64,000 nt of DNA from Subtercola boreus (lineage in GTDB: Bacteria > Actinomycetota > Actinomycetes > Actinomycetales > Microbacteriaceae): NCBI RefSeq assembly GCF_003399635.1, contig NZ_NBXB01000034.1:62001-126000 (forward strand), in the 5' to 3' direction. Both the position numbers and the translations under genes were made by a program. The notes beneath the pieces are model-generated. The model did no database searches. It was not told where the DNA came from and worked only from the letters and a program-made list of their open reading frames with translations. The first letter of the stretch is position 1. Every line of letters begins with the position of its first letter. Positions 8,229-17,303 of the stretch are shown in pieces.

Positions 8229-9575
8229 CTAGAGCGCGAGGCGCTCGCGCACCACGGCGGCCAGCTCGCCGGCGACACGGTCGGCGGTCGCCTGGTCAGC
8301 GGCTTCCACCATCACGCGCACCAGCGGCTCGGTACCGGAGGGGCGGAGCAGCACGCGCCCGGTCTCACCGAGGGCCTCGCCCGCTTCAAGAACGGCCGCA
8401 GCCAGGACCTCGTCGGTCGTCGACCGCTCCCGATCGACGCCCGAGACGTTGATGAGCGTCTGCGGGTACACCGTCATCACACTGGCGAGCTCGGCCAGCG
8501 TCTTGCCCGTACCCGCCATGTGACTCGCCAGTTGCAGACCGGTCAGGATCCCGTCGCCCGTGGTGGCGTAGTCGCCGAAGATGATGTGGCCCGACTGCTC
8601 GCCGCCGAGGTTGTAGCCGTGGGCGTTGATCGCCTCGAGCACATACCGGTCGCCGACCTTGGTCTCGAGCATCCGGATGCCCTGCTCAGCCATCGCGCGG
8701 CGAAGACCGAGATTCGACATGACAGTGGCCACGAGCGTGCGTTCGACGAGCGCACCGCGGGAGTCGAGGGCGGTCGCGAGGATGGCCATGATCTGGTCTC
8801 CGTCGACGACAGCGCCTGTCGCGTCGACCGCAAGACACCGGTCGGCGTCTCCGTCGTGGGCGATGCCGAGGTCTGCCCCCTCGGCGACGACCGCAGCGGC
8901 CAGGCCGGCGAGATGGGTGGAACCCACCCCGTCGTTGATGTTCTCGCCGTTCGGGTCGTTGCCCATGACGGTGACACGAGCGCCGGCGTCGGTGAAGACG
9001 TCGGGCGAGACACCCGCTGCAGCGCCGTGGGCGCAGTCGAGCACGACATGCAGCCCGTCGAGCCGATGCGGGAGGGTGCCGAGCAGATGCACGACATACC
9101 GGTCTTCGGCGTCGGCGAAACGGCGGATGCGCCCGACGTCACCGCCGAGCGGCACGAGGAACGGCTCACCGAGGGCGGCCTCGATGGCCTCCTCGATCTC
9201 GTCGTCGAGCTTCTTGCCGCCCCGCGCGAAGAACTTAATGCCGTTGTCGGGCGCCGGGTTGTGCGACGCGGAGATCATGCAGCCGAAGTCGGCACCGAGA
9301 TCGGCGACGAGATAGGCGGCAGCCGGCGTGGGAATCACACCGGCATCGAAGACGTCGACGCCGGAACTGGCGAAGCCGGCCGCGACCGCTGCGGCGATGA
9401 AATCACCGGAGGTACGCGGGTCTCGTGCGAGAACCGCGATCGGTCGACGACCGGCTGTGCGTGCCGATGCGCCGAGCACCACTGCGGCGGCCTGGGCCAC
9501 GCGAAGAGCCAGATCTGCCGTGACATCTCTGTTCGCGAGCCCACGCACACCGTCGGTGCCGAAGAGGCGAGCCAA
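8229..9575 (-). CDS. glmM: phosphoglucosamine mutase GlmM
   Basis: GlmM converts glucosamine-6-phosphate to glucosamine-1-phosphate, the step after GlmS. The 448-residue protein shows [12 protein letters not shown], the phosphoserine loop [16 protein letters not shown], the metal loop DGDADR, GEQSGHI and the C-terminal phosphate loop [12 protein letters not shown], so it is complete. The start codon is TTG (9573-9575); no closer start and no good ribosome site was found. It lies 26 bases after rpsI, so it is probably cotranscribed with rplM-rpsI, the normal actinobacterial order. Confidence 0.96.
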   Translation of the reverse strand: MARLFGTDGVRGLANRDVTADLALRVAQAAAVVLGASARTAGRRPIAVLARDPRTSGDFIAAAVAAGFASSGVDVFDAGVIPTPAAAYLVADLGADFGCMISASHNPAPDNGIKFFARGGKKLDDEIEEAIEAALGEPFLVPLGGDVGRIRRFADAEDRYVVHLLGTLPHRLDGLHVVLDCAHGAAAGVSPDVFTDAGARVTVMGNDPNGENINDGVGSTHLAGLAAAVVAEGADLGIAHDGDADRCLAVDATGAVVDGDQIMAILATALDSRGALVERTLVATVMSNLGLRRAMAEQGIRMLETKVGDRYVLEAINAHGYNLGGEQSGHIIFGDYATTGDGILTGLQLASHMAGTGKTLAELASVMTVYPQTLINVSGVDRERSTTDEVLAAAVLEAGEALGETGRVLLRPSGTEPLVRVMVEAADQATADRVAGELAAVVRERLAL

Positions 9576-9601
9576 AACGAAGGACTAAACGCCGCGGGCG
9601 A

Positions 9602-10087
9602 TTAGCGCTTGGAGAACTGGGGAGCCTTACGGGCCTTCTTGAGACCAGCCTTCTTGCGCTCCTTGACGCGCGCGTCGCGGCTCAAAAAGCCGGCCTTCTT
9701 CAGGGTCGCGCGGTTGTTCTCTTCGTCGATCTCGTTGAGGGCACGGGCGATGCCGAGGCGCAGGGCGCCGGCCTGGCCGGAGGGGCCACCACCCGAGATC
9801 TTCGCGATGACGTCGTAGCTGCCGAGCAGGTCGAGCAGCTTGAACGGGTCGTTGATGAGCTGCTGGTGCAGCTTGTTCGGGAAGAAGTCCTCGAACTCAC
9901 GGCCGTTCACGACAATGGTGCCGGCACCCGGCGTGAGACGCACGCGGGCGATGGCCTGCTTGCGACGGCCGACGGCCGCTCCTCCGACGCTCAGCACGGG
10001 GCGAGCAGCCTTCGGGGTCTCTTCGGTCGGGGTCTCGGTCGAGTAGCTCTCGGGAGCCACGTCGATCTGGTCTGAAATTTTCGCCAC
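9602..10087 (-). CDS. rpsI: 30S ribosomal protein S9
   Basis: S9 binds the 16S rRNA head and its C-terminal SKR tail reaches the P-site tRNA. The core ([17 protein letters not shown] through the Lys/Arg-rich C-terminus ending QFSKR) is complete. The 161 residues include about 30 N-terminal acidic, Thr/Pro-rich residues beyond the usual core. The frame continues upstream into an rplM shadow; the GTG at 10085-10087 (start MAKISDQ) is chosen because an AAAGGA site lies about 11 bases upstream. It follows rplM by 44 bases. Confidence 0.95.
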   Translation of the reverse strand: MAKISDQIDVAPESYSTETPTEETPKAARPVLSVGGAAVGRRKQAIARVRLTPGAGTIVVNGREFEDFFPNKLHQQLINDPFKLLDLLGSYDVIAKISGGGPSGQAGALRLGIARALNEIDEENNRATLKKAGFLSRDARVKERKKAGLKKARKAPQFSKR

Positions 10088-10131
10088 TTTGGTTACGAAT
10101 CCTTTGTCTGAAGTCTGATGACCGGCGGGCG

Positions 10132-10578
10132 CTACTGCGCGACCTGGTCGAAGGTGTAGGGAACGGGCTGCTGGGCGGAGTGCGGGTGCTCGCTGCCGGT
10201 GTAGACCTTCAGCTTCGTCAGCTGTGCGCGGCCGAGCGAGTTCTTCGGCAGCATGCCGCGGATCGCCTTCTCGACGGCGCGGGTCGGGTTCGTCTCGAGG
10301 AGCTGGGTGTAGTTCATCGACGACAGGCCGCCCGGGTAACCGGAGTGGCGGTAGGCGATCTTCTGGGCAGCCTTGGAGCCGGTCAGGGCGACCTTCTCGG
10401 CGTTGATGATGATCACGAAGTCGCCGCCGTCGAGGTGCGGGCTGAAGGTCGGCTTGTTCTTGCCGCGCAGGATGATCGCTGCGTGGCTGGCCAGACGGCC
10501 GAGCACGACGTCGGTCGCGTCGATGATGACCCAGTTGCGAACGATCTCGCTCACTTTGGGAGAATAGGTACGAGTCAC
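10132..10578 (-). CDS. rplM: 50S ribosomal protein L13
   Basis: L13 is an early assembly protein of the large subunit. [37 protein letters not shown] and HPHSAQQP are all family signatures; length is 148 residues. The GTG at 10576-10578 gives the normal MTRTYSPK start; residues further upstream are not L13-like. It is the first gene of rplM-rpsI-glmM. The 162-base gap to truA (10579-10740) must hold its promoter and leader, but I see no convincing -35/-10 pair there. Confidence 0.96.
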   Translation of the reverse strand: MTRTYSPKVSEIVRNWVIIDATDVVLGRLASHAAIILRGKNKPTFSPHLDGGDFVIIINAEKVALTGSKAAQKIAYRHSGYPGGLSSMNYTQLLETNPTRAVEKAIRGMLPKNSLGRAQLTKLKVYTGSEHPHSAQQPVPYTFDQVAQ

Positions 10579-10740
10579 AGTGATAGTGCTTTCTTGGTCG
10601 AAATGAGGTGTCCGTGAATCCCACTCCGTGGCCGATTCCGTTCGCCCACACCGAATGACGGTTTCGTGGGCGAGAGAACGGGCCCGTGGAGGGCTCAACT
10701 TCGGGCGGCGCAGAGAACTGTTGCACACCAAGGGTCGACA

Positions 10741-11625
10741 CTAGCCTATCTGGCGGATCATTTCCAGTCGCGCCTCGGCCAGCGCCTCGCGGGAACGGCG
10801 GGCCCTCGTCTCCTCAGCCCGTCTCGCCAGGCCCGCCGCATCCGGATAGCCGACCGCCATCAGCGTCAGACCTCGCGACGGCATCACCTTGAAGGCACTG
10901 GTGCGCTCGAGGGCGTCCCGGAGCGAGACCACCTCCGCAAGCCCCAGCCGCCCCTCACCCACGGCCACCGACGCCCCGACGACCGCCCGCACCATGCTGT
11001 GGCAGAAGGCGTCGGCCTGCAGGGTGGCCGTCACCACTCCGTCGTCGGCCCGGGTCCACCGGAAGTCCTGCAGGGTGCGGATGGTCGTGGCGAACGCCCT
11101 CGGCTTGCAAAACGAGGCCCAGTCGTGCAGCCCCAGCAGTTCGTCGGCCACCTCCTGCATGGCCTCGACGTCGAGTACCTTCGTCGTCCAGGCCGTCGTG
11201 CGACGGGTCAGCGGGCTCCGCACCGGAAGGCTGTCGGCGATGCGGTACTCGTAACGGCGCCACAGGGCGGAGAACCTCGCGTCGAAGCCCTCACCGGCGA
11301 CGGAGGTCTGGCGCACCACGATGTCGGCGGGTCGACCCAGAACGCCGTTCACGCTCAGGGCGATCCTGCTGATCTCGATGTTGCTGGCCTGCTCAGGGGT
11401 CAGGTCGAGGTGCACGACCTGACCCCTGGCGTGCACCCCGGCATCCGTCCGACCCGCGACCACCAGCGACGGCAGGACGCCGAGCCCCGAGTACAACCGC
11501 CGGAGGGCTCCTTCGAGCTCACCCTGTACGGTGCGGAGGGCGGGCTGCTTCGCCCAACCGGCGAAGTCGGTTCCCTCATAGGCCAGGTCGAACCGCACCC
11601 GAACCGCACCAGCCACGCCGACCAC
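10741..11625 (-). CDS. truA: tRNA pseudouridine(38-40) synthase TruA
   Basis: TruA makes pseudouridine at positions 38-40 of tRNA anticodon arms. The catalytic aspartate is in [18 protein letters not shown], and [23 protein letters not shown] and [11 protein letters not shown] are family blocks. The open frame begins inside the preceding regulator gene; the GTG at 11623-11625, with a GGGAG site just upstream, gives 294 residues and leaves 13 bases after the Lrp stop. In most actinobacteria truA follows rplQ directly; here an Lrp gene with its own terminator and promoter region stands between them. Confidence 0.94.
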   Translation of the reverse strand: MVGVAGAVRVRFDLAYEGTDFAGWAKQPALRTVQGELEGALRRLYSGLGVLPSLVVAGRTDAGVHARGQVVHLDLTPEQASNIEISRIALSVNGVLGRPADIVVRQTSVAGEGFDARFSALWRRYEYRIADSLPVRSPLTRRTTAWTTKVLDVEAMQEVADELLGLHDWASFCKPRAFATTIRTLQDFRWTRADDGVVTATLQADAFCHSMVRAVVGASVAVGEGRLGLAEVVSLRDALERTSAFKVMPSRGLTLMAVGYPDAAGLARRAEETRARRSREALAEARLEMIRQIG

Positions 11626-11638
11626 GCACTCCCGCCTC

Positions 11639-12199
11639 TCAGATCGCGGGCACTGCCCCCAGCTCGGCACCCTCGGGGTACGTCTCGAACATTCTCGACG
11701 CAAAGTCGTCGGTGTCGACAGTACCAAGACCCAGCAGGGTTTCCGTGCGCAGGATGCCCGGGAGCGCCGGCACACGTTCGAGGATCAGTTCGCGGAGGTG
11801 CGGCTGGTCGCTCACCCGGAAGCGCGCCGTGAGGTCGTAGCGGCCCGTCACGATCGTGAGCTGCTCGAGCTCGGGCAGCTCGCCGAGCGCCTCGATGGTG
11901 CACTGGCGGTCGGCTTCGGGTGCGAGGGTGATGTTCACCACGGCAATGACCCCGAGCCCGAGACGGGACCAGTCGATCGAGACGGAGTACTGCTTCACCA
12001 CGCCGGTTCTCTCGAATCGCGACAGCCGCTTTGCAACGGCCGGCGGCGACATGCCCACCTTGCGGCTCAGCGCCCGCTGGGACTGCCGGGAATCCCTCGC
12101 CAGCTCCCTCAGCAGGGCGACGTCTTTACCGTCGAGGCCGACCTCGGGCCCCTCGAATCCTGCTGCGATCTTCGCCGAGAACAGACTGCGCTTCTTCAT
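11639..12199 (-). CDS. Lrp/AsnC family transcriptional regulator
   Basis: The N-terminal part (about 20-75) is an AsnC-type helix-turn-helix (LDGKDVALLRELARDSRQSQRALSRKVGMSPPAVAKRLSRFERTG in outline), followed by the alpha-beta RAM ligand-binding domain (IEALGELPELEQLTIVTGRYDL). Such proteins bind DNA as octamers or dimers and usually sense amino acids. ATG at 12199 has a GGTGGAG site 5 bases upstream. It has an AT-rich promoter region directly behind the rplQ terminator and is followed closely by truA, so it may be cotranscribed with truA. Its target cannot be told from the window. Confidence 0.9.
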   Translation of the reverse strand: MKKRSLFSAKIAAGFEGPEVGLDGKDVALLRELARDSRQSQRALSRKVGMSPPAVAKRLSRFERTGVVKQYSVSIDWSRLGLGVIAVVNITLAPEADRQCTIEALGELPELEQLTIVTGRYDLTARFRVSDQPHLRELILERVPALPGILRTETLLGLGTVDTDDFASRMFETYPEGAELGAVPAI

Positions 12200-12262
12200 T
12201 CGTACTCCACCTTTTTGGCCCCCATGACAAGTGAATATGAGTATATCTTATCTTTTGAAGGC

Positions 12263-12303
12263 AAAAAGAACCCCAGCTGCCAGATTTCGGCAACCGGGGT
12301 TCT
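12263..12303 (-). terminator. Rho-independent terminator after rplQ
   Basis: On the minus strand AGAACCCC (12296-12303) pairs perfectly with GGGGTTCT (12267-12274), with further GTTGCC/GGCAGC pairing inside, followed by a TTTTT tract (12263-12267). It ends the infA-to-rplQ transcript just before the Lrp promoter region. Confidence 0.9.
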
Positions 12304-12324
12304 CCAGGCGATCAGAAGAGCGGA

Positions 12325-12897
12325 CTACTTCGCGTCGTCGGCCTTCTCGGCCGCGTCACCCTCGACCTCGGCGGCGGCCTCGGTGGACTCCTCCGGGGCG
12401 ACGGGCTCGCTGGTCTCGACAGCCTCGGTCTCCTCGGCGGGCACAGCGGCCTCGTCGGATTCCGTCTCGTCAACCACGGTGTCGTCGGCGACAGGTGCCG
12501 CGGCGGCGGAGCTGCGGGTCGAGCGCACCTTCGGCGTCACAGGCTCGAGAACGAGCTCGATCTGCACCATCGAGGCGTTGTCGCCCTTGCGGAAGCCGAG
12601 CTTCGTGATGCGGGTGTAACCGCCATCGCGCAGGGCGACGAGGGGAGCGATCTCCGTGAAGAGCTCGTGTACGACGGTCTTGTCGCCGATGGTCGCGAGA
12701 ACACGACGACGAGCGTGCAGGTCGCCCTTCTTCGCGAACGTGATGAGACGCTCGGCTACCGGGCGGAGGCGCTTGGCCTTCGTCTCGGTGGTCTTGATGC
12801 TCTTGTGCGTGAACAGCTGGGCAGCCAGGTTCGCGAGCAGCAGGCGCTCGTGCGCCGGCCCTCCGCCGAGGCGGGGCCCTTTAGTGGGGGTAGGCAT
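12325..12897 (-). CDS. rplQ: 50S ribosomal protein L17 with long acidic C-terminal tail
   Basis: The first 120 or so residues are standard L17 ([46 protein letters not shown]). About 70 more residues rich in Ala, Glu, Asp, Thr and Val follow and are predicted to be disordered, for a total of 190. Such tails occur in actinobacterial L17, and several other ribosomal proteins in this window carry one. ATG at 12897. Last gene of the rpoA block, with a clear terminator downstream. Confidence 0.95.
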   Translation of the reverse strand: MPTPTKGPRLGGGPAHERLLLANLAAQLFTHKSIKTTETKAKRLRPVAERLITFAKKGDLHARRRVLATIGDKTVVHELFTEIAPLVALRDGGYTRITKLGFRKGDNASMVQIELVLEPVTPKVRSTRSSAAAAPVADDTVVDETESDEAAVPAEETEAVETSEPVAPEESTEAAAEVEGDAAEKADDAK

Positions 12898-12961
12898 TTC
12901 GTTTTCTCCAGTGAGTAGGTCGTGAGTCGTCCGGCCGGGGCCGAAGCGGAATCAAGTGGGG

Positions 12962-13951
12962 TTAGATGTTCTCGTCGTCGTAGCCACCGTAGAAGTGGGC
13001 GCCGTCGAACCCGGGCACCGTGTCCTTCAGCGACAGGCCAAGCTCGACGAGCTTGTCCTTGACTTCATCCACTGACTTCTGACCGAAGTTGCGAATGTTC
13101 ATGAGCTGGGTCTCGCTCAGCGCTACGAGCTCGCTGACGGTGTTGATTCCCTCGCGCTTGAGGCAGTTGTACGAACGCACCGACAGGTCGAGGTCTTCGA
13201 TCGGAACGGCGAGCTCCGAGCTCAGGACGGCGTCGACAGGAGCCGGGCCGATCTCGATGCCCTCGGCAGCGGTGTTGAGCTCGCGGGCGAGACCGAACAG
13301 CTCCGTCAGCGTGCGACCGGCAGATGCGATGGCGTCGCGCGGCGTGATGGCCGGCTTCGTCTCCACGTCGACGACCAGGCGGTCGAAGTCGGTACGCTCA
13401 CCGGCACGAGTCGCCTCGACACGGTAGGTGACCTTGAGCACGGGCGAGTAGATCGAGTCGATCGGGATCTGGCCCGCTTCGCTGAACTCGCTGCGGTTCT
13501 GGGTCGACGAGACGTAGCCGCGGCCGCGCTCGATGATGAGCTCGAGTTCGAACTTCGCCTTGTCGTTCAGGGTGGCGATGACGAGCTCCGGGTTGTGGAT
13601 CTCGACACCGGCGGGAGCCGAGATGTCGGCTGCCGTGACCTGGCCCGATGCGTGCTTCCGCAGGTAGGCCGTGATCGGCTCGTCGTGCTCGCTCGAGACG
13701 ACGAGTCCCTTGATGTTCAGGATGATCTCGGTGACGTCTTCCTTCACACCGGGGATCGTGCTGAACTCGTGCAGCACGCCGTCGAGGCGGATGCTCGTGA
13801 CAGCTGCACCCGGGATGGAGGAGAGCAGGGTGCGACGGAGGGAGTTACCGAGGGTGTAACCGAAGCCGGGCTCCAGCGGTTCGATGACGAACCGTGAACG
13901 GAACTCCGAGATGTTCTCTTCGGTGAGCGTTGGACGCTGTGCAATGAGCAC
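12962..13951 (-). CDS. rpoA: DNA-directed RNA polymerase alpha subunit
   Basis: 329 residues. The N-terminal domain (dimerisation and beta/beta' contact; [28 protein letters not shown]) and the C-terminal domain ([22 protein letters not shown], binding UP elements and activators) are both complete. Start is GTG at 13949-13951 with an AAAGGAA site 6 bases upstream. It lies between rpsK and rplQ. The rpsD gene that many actinobacteria carry just upstream is absent; a 168-base spacer with hairpins takes its place. Confidence 0.97.
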   Translation of the reverse strand: MLIAQRPTLTEENISEFRSRFVIEPLEPGFGYTLGNSLRRTLLSSIPGAAVTSIRLDGVLHEFSTIPGVKEDVTEIILNIKGLVVSSEHDEPITAYLRKHASGQVTAADISAPAGVEIHNPELVIATLNDKAKFELELIIERGRGYVSSTQNRSEFSEAGQIPIDSIYSPVLKVTYRVEATRAGERTDFDRLVVDVETKPAITPRDAIASAGRTLTELFGLARELNTAAEGIEIGPAPVDAVLSSELAVPIEDLDLSVRSYNCLKREGINTVSELVALSETQLMNIRNFGQKSVDEVKDKLVELGLSLKDTVPGFDGAHFYGGYDDENI

Positions 13952-13969
13952 TGTTGATTCCTTTCGGCT

Positions 13970-13991
13970 AAGTGTCCGCTATATGACACTT
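13970..13991. promoter_or_regulatory. perfect palindrome before rpoA
   Basis: AAGTGTC (13970-13976) and GACACTT (13985-13991) are exact 7-base inverted repeats around a spacer that on the minus strand contains TATAGC, a -10-like hexamer. It lies about 20 bases before the rpoA start and could be an operator or part of an internal promoter. Inference from sequence only. Confidence 0.4.
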
Positions 13992-14035
13992 GCGTTTGCG
14001 TACAGGGTGGCGAGCCCGACGTTATTGAGTTTTCA

Positions 14036-14099
14036 CGGTGCTTGCGCACCGCAGCTGAACGGCCTGAGCGGCGTGACCCCGTGGAGGAGTCACGCCGCT
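14036..14099 (-). other. double hairpin in the rpsK-rpoA spacer
   Basis: Two RNA stems follow each other. The first pairs 14089-14099 with 14067-14077 (11 perfect pairs, AGCGGCGTGAC arms, 11-base loop). The second pairs 14046-14051 with 14036-14041 (6 pairs) around a GCAA tetraloop. No U-tract follows, so it is not a standard terminator. It occupies the position where rpsD is found in many actinobacteria. Confidence 0.65.
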
Positions 14100-14119
14100 G
14101 GGGCTGTGGAAAGGAATCG

Positions 14120-14518
14120 CTACACGCGGCGACGCTTGGGCGGGCGGCAACCGTTGTGCGCCTGCGGGGTGACGTCGTTGATCGTTCCGACCTCGAGGCC
14201 AGCGGCCTGGAGCGAACGGATCGCCGTCTCGCGGCCCGAACCCGGACCCTTGACGAAGACGTCGACCTTCTTGACACCCTGCTCCTGCGCCTGGCGGGCG
14301 GCCGACTCGGCCGACAGCTGGGCTGCGAACGGAGTCGACTTGCGGGAGCCCTTGAAGCCGACGGTGCCCGACGAGGCCCAGCTCAGCACGGCACCCGACG
14401 GGTCGGTGATCGTCACGATGGTGTTGTTGAACGTCGACTTGATGTGGGCCTGGCCCACGGGGATGTTCTTCTTCTCTTTACGCCGCGGCTTGCGAGCGGC
14501 CGATTTTGGTGCTGCCAT
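14120..14518 (-). CDS. rpsK: 30S ribosomal protein S11
   Basis: S11 lies in the small-subunit platform near the mRNA exit. [30 protein letters not shown] and the C-terminus [19 protein letters not shown] are family signatures. 132 residues, a normal actinobacterial length, ATG at 14518. It follows rpsM by 62 bases and is separated from rpoA by the hairpin spacer. Confidence 0.97.
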   Translation of the reverse strand: MAAPKSAARKPRRKEKKNIPVGQAHIKSTFNNTIVTITDPSGAVLSWASSGTVGFKGSRKSTPFAAQLSAESAARQAQEQGVKKVDVFVKGPGSGRETAIRSLQAAGLEVGTINDVTPQAHNGCRPPKRRRV

Positions 14519-14580
14519 GATGTTCTCCTAAAACGTTTATGGCGATGCCGTGCTTCGGGGCCTGGACCCGGAAGTGTTGG

Positions 14581-14955
14581 CTATCGGGCCTTCTTCTTGC
14601 CTGCAACGGTGCGCTTCGGGCCCTTGCGGGTACGAGCGTTGGTCTTGGTGCGCTGGCCGTGCACGGGCAGGCCGCGACGGTGACGGATGCCCTGGTAGCT
14701 GCCGATCTCGACCTTGCGGCGGATGTCGGCTGCAACCTCACGGCGGAGGTCACCCTCCACCTTGTACGCGCCTTCGATGTGGTCGCGCAGGGCGACCAGC
14801 TGCTCGTCGGTGAGGTCTTTGACGCGAACGTCACCCGAGATCTCGGTGTCGGCGAGGGTCTGAAGGGCCCTCGTGCGGCCGACGCCGTAGATGTAAGTCA
14901 GTGCGACCTCCACGCGCTTGTCGCGCGGAATGTCTACTCCTGCAATACGTGCCAT
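14581..14955 (-). CDS. rpsM: 30S ribosomal protein S13
   Basis: S13 sits in the head of the small subunit and contacts P-site tRNA and L5. [28 protein letters not shown] and the basic tail [23 protein letters not shown] identify it; 124 residues, ATG at 14955. A 192-base spacer with two strong hairpins separates it from rpmJ, unusually long for this operon. Confidence 0.97.
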   Translation of the reverse strand: MARIAGVDIPRDKRVEVALTYIYGVGRTRALQTLADTEISGDVRVKDLTDEQLVALRDHIEGAYKVEGDLRREVAADIRRKVEIGSYQGIRHRRGLPVHGQRTKTNARTRKGPKRTVAGKKKAR

Positions 14956-15080
14956 GGTGGCATGCTCCTGTTAGTGAGTGGAGGTGTGGGGCACGACCTG
15001 TGCTGCGGCCTCCAACCGCAGGTGTCCCCGGACGGATCCGGTTCTGGTCGTGCTTTCAATCGGTGTTCAGTGGTGGCCCT

Positions 15081-15149
15081 GTTTGGAAGCGCTCGCGCTT
15101 CCAAACCAATTGGCACCTGAATTATTGACCGCGGATCTGTCAACAATTC
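15081..15149 (-). other. tandem strong hairpins between rpmJ and rpsM
   Basis: First, 15139-15149 pairs with 15119-15129 (11 pairs including one G-U; it covers the rpmJ stop codon). Then 15095-15106 pairs with 15081-15092 (12 perfect pairs, GTTTGGAAGCGC arms, only 2 unpaired bases). Neither is followed by a U-tract. They may be processing, stabilising or attenuation elements. Confidence 0.65.
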
Positions 15150-15264
15150 AGCCCTGGCGCTGCTTGTGCCTGGGGTTGGACTTGCAGATGACCATGACGT
15201 TGCCGTTCCGGCGAATGACTCGGCAGTGCTCGCAGATCGGCTTGACGCTGGGGTTGACCTTCAT
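15148..15264 (-). CDS. rpmJ: 50S ribosomal protein L36
   Basis: A 38-residue gene: [17 protein letters not shown] through PRHKQRQG. It is the zinc-binding (C+) form, with C11, C14, C27 and H33 as ligands. L36 organises 23S rRNA near the peptidyl-transferase region. It lies 78 bases after infA and before rpsM, the standard place. ATG at 15262-15264; TGA at 15148-15150 is inside the first downstream hairpin. Confidence 0.97.
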   Translation of the reverse strand: MKVNPSVKPICEHCRVIRRNGNVMVICKSNPRHKQRQG

Positions 15265-15342
15265 TGTTCTGTTCCTATCGCTGTCTTCGTACCCACCGAG
15301 AGCGGCGGGCCGTTACTTTCCAGCGTTCGTTACTTGTGACCG

Positions 15343-15564
15343 CTACTTGTAGCGATAGACGATACGACCACGGGTGAGGTCATAGGGGCTGAGCTCCACG
15401 ATCACGCGGTCCTCAGGGAGGATACGGATGTAGTGCTGTCGCATCTTGCCCGAAATGTGGGCAAGAACTCTGTGTCCGTTGGTCAACTCAACACGAAACA
15501 TCGCGTTGGGAAGAGCCTCGACCACTGCGCCCTCGATCTCGATGACACCGTCTTTTTTGGCCAT
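15343..15564 (-). CDS. infA: translation initiation factor IF-1
   Basis: IF-1 is a single OB-fold protein occupying the ribosomal A site during initiation. [27 protein letters not shown] and RIVYRYK are diagnostic; 73 residues is normal. It starts the infA-rpmJ-rpsM-rpsK-rpoA-rplQ block and should have its own promoter, because the upstream neighbour is the mannitol gene mtlD rather than map. Confidence 0.97.
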   Translation of the reverse strand: MAKKDGVIEIEGAVVEALPNAMFRVELTNGHRVLAHISGKMRQHYIRILPEDRVIVELSPYDLTRGRIVYRYK

Positions 15565-15636
15565 AACTCACTGTCTGTATAAGTATTGATTACTGGTCGT
15601 GCGTGTATTGTTTCGGTGTCGTGACACCAAAGATCG

Positions 15637-15642
15637 AGCCTA
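15637..15642 (-). promoter_or_regulatory. probable -10 box of the infA operon
   Basis: TAGGCT in the context TGTGGTAGGCT, a good actinobacterial -10, starts 73 bases before the infA ATG. No clear -35 was seen. The tandem 15-base repeat at 15649-15678 occupies the -35 position. Confidence 0.45.
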
Positions 15643-15648
15643 CCACAG

Positions 15649-15678
15649 CTTTCAGCGCTGGGACTTTCAGCGCTGGGA
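15649..15678. repeat. 15-base tandem duplication at the mtlD stop
   Basis: CTTTCAGCGCTGGGA occurs twice in direct succession (15649-15663 and 15664-15678). The mtlD stop codon (15667-15669) lies in one copy and a second TGA in the same phase lies in the other, so the duplication moved the stop by exactly five codons' worth of sequence. It also lies at the infA promoter -35 position. Confidence 0.9.
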
Positions 15679-16815
15679 CATCACCGATCGGAAGGTCTGC
15701 ACCAGCGACTCGTAGAGCGGGTGCCCCTCGGCCATACCCGTGACCTCGCGCACCGCATCCTCGGCAGAGCTGCCGGCCAGGATCTGCTGCAGCTGCACTG
15801 ATTCCGGATCGGCCGGCACGTCGAAGGTCAGTGCGGCACGGATGGCGACCAGCAGCGCCACGGGCTCGATCCCGCGCTCGGCCAACTGCGCGGCCGGCCC
15901 GATGAACCGCTCATTGCGGCTGAGCTTGCGGAGAGGTGCGCGCCCGACGCGGTCGACGGTGTCGGGAAGGTAGGGGTTCGCGAAGCGCTGGAGGTTCTTC
16001 TCCAGGTACGCCTCCTGGACGCTCGAATCGAACTCGTGCTTGGCCACGAGGAGGGACTTCGTCTCCTCGAGTACAGCCTTGACCTTCGTGAAGATGTCGG
16101 GAACCGCGATCGCCTCGGCGACAGGAGCGATTCCCTCTGCCGCACCGAAGTACGCCGTCGCAGCATGCCCGGTGTTCACCGTGAAGAGCTTCCGCTCGAT
16201 GTAGGGGGCGAGGTCCGGCACGAAGTGCGCCTCGGGGATGCTCGGCAGAGCGTCTCCGAACGGGCCCGACTCGATCGCCCACTCGAAGAAGTCCTCGACG
16301 GTGACGTCGAGTCCGGCATCCGGTGCCTGTCCCGGCACGATGCGGTCGACGGCGGTGTTCGCGAAGACAGCTCGCGCCGAGACGGCGGCGAAGTCGTCAC
16401 CGAGGGAGGTCTCGATGTGGCCCCGCAGAGAATCCGTCGCGTTGATCGCGTTCTCGCAGGCCATCACCTGCAGCGGCGCGTCCGATGCCGACCGGGCCTG
16501 GAGAGCCCGCCCGATCAGGGGCGCCACGAACCGCAGGATGTTCGGACCGACGGCCGTCGTCACGATGTCGGCCGACGCGATCTCGGCGACCACACCTACC
16601 TCATCGGTCGAGCTGTTCAGTGCCCGGAAGTTGTCGACCGTCCAGGTGCGGGGCAACAGTCCGACCTCGAAGACGTCATAGGTCGGCGCGGCCGCGAGTG
16701 CGTCGATGAGAGAGGCGTTGACGTCGGCGAAGACGACCTCATAGCCGGCGTTGTGCAGGATCAGGCCGACGAATCCGCGGCCGATGTTGCCTGCACCGAA
16801 GTGAACGGCCTTCAT
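15667..16815 (-). CDS. mtlD: mannitol-1-phosphate 5-dehydrogenase
   Basis: MtlD oxidises mannitol-1-phosphate (delivered by the PTS) to fructose-6-phosphate with [20 protein letters not shown] is the MtlD-type dinucleotide-binding motif, and [12 protein letters not shown] and [12 protein letters not shown] are family blocks; 382 residues is full length. The ATG overlaps the mtlF stop by one base (TGATG). Last gene of the mannitol operon. No terminator was seen, so readthrough into infA is possible. Confidence 0.97.
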   Translation of the reverse strand: MKAVHFGAGNIGRGFVGLILHNAGYEVVFADVNASLIDALAAAPTYDVFEVGLLPRTWTVDNFRALNSSTDEVGVVAEIASADIVTTAVGPNILRFVAPLIGRALQARSASDAPLQVMACENAINATDSLRGHIETSLGDDFAAVSARAVFANTAVDRIVPGQAPDAGLDVTVEDFFEWAIESGPFGDALPSIPEAHFVPDLAPYIERKLFTVNTGHAATAYFGAAEGIAPVAEAIAVPDIFTKVKAVLEETKSLLVAKHEFDSSVQEAYLEKNLQRFANPYLPDTVDRVGRAPLRKLSRNERFIGPAAQLAERGIEPVALLVAIRAALTFDVPADPESVQLQQILAGSSAEDAVREVTGMAEGHPLYESLVQTFRSVMSQR

Positions 16816-17252
16816 CAGTCTTCGTTCACCTGGGAGAGAAGCTCGAACACGGCTTCGTCGCTCGGTGCCTTCAGCAGCTTCTCGACCTCGTCTTCATCGC
16901 TGAAGATGAGGGCGATCTTCGAGAGGATGTCGAGGTGCCCTCCGTCTTTGCCGGCGATGCCGACGACGAAGCGCACCTCTTCACCATCCCAGTCGATGGG
17001 CTTCGAGTACCGCACGAACGAGAGCGCAGAGTCGAGGATCGCATCCTTGCCCTCGTTCGTGCCGTGCGGAATCGCGAGATAGTTGCCCATGTAGGTGGAG
17101 ACAGAAGTCTCACGTTCGAGCATCGACGCCAGGTAGTCGTTCGTGACCGCACCGGCCGCGAGCAGGAGATCGTTCGCCTCGGCGATCGCGTCCTCCTTGG
17201 TCTCGGCCGTTCCGTGGATCTTGATCGAGTTCAGCGTCAATACGTCGCTCAT
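16815..17252 (-). CDS. mtlF: PTS mannitol-specific EIIA component
   Basis: Passes phosphate from HPr to the IIB domain of MtlA. The phospho-acceptor histidine is H63 in AIPHGT, and the 145-residue length is that of a free-standing mannitol/fructose-type IIA. MtlA here lacks a IIA domain, so this gene completes the permease. ATG at 17252; the stop overlaps mtlD (TGATG); 51 bases follow mtlA. Confidence 0.95.
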   Translation of the reverse strand: MSDVLTLNSIKIHGTAETKEDAIAEANDLLLAAGAVTNDYLASMLERETSVSTYMGNYLAIPHGTNEGKDAILDSALSFVRYSKPIDWDGEEVRFVVGIAGKDGGHLDILSKIALIFSDEDEVEKLLKAPSDEAVFELLSQVNED

Positions 17253-17303
17253 GAGAATTCCGTCTCCTTGTCATGCGTTGTGCGGGTGAGGCGAGGCTTG
17301 CGC

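Noticed and set aside
9925-9945. Further GTGAGAC occurrences inside rpsI, fusA and rpsG
   Set aside because: Single boxes within conserved coding sequence without the 19/17/19 arrangement; chance matches.
10088-10741. Longer S9 frame beginning near truA
   Set aside because: The extra part is antiparallel-free but out of frame with rplM and not S9-like; the GTG at 10087 fits.
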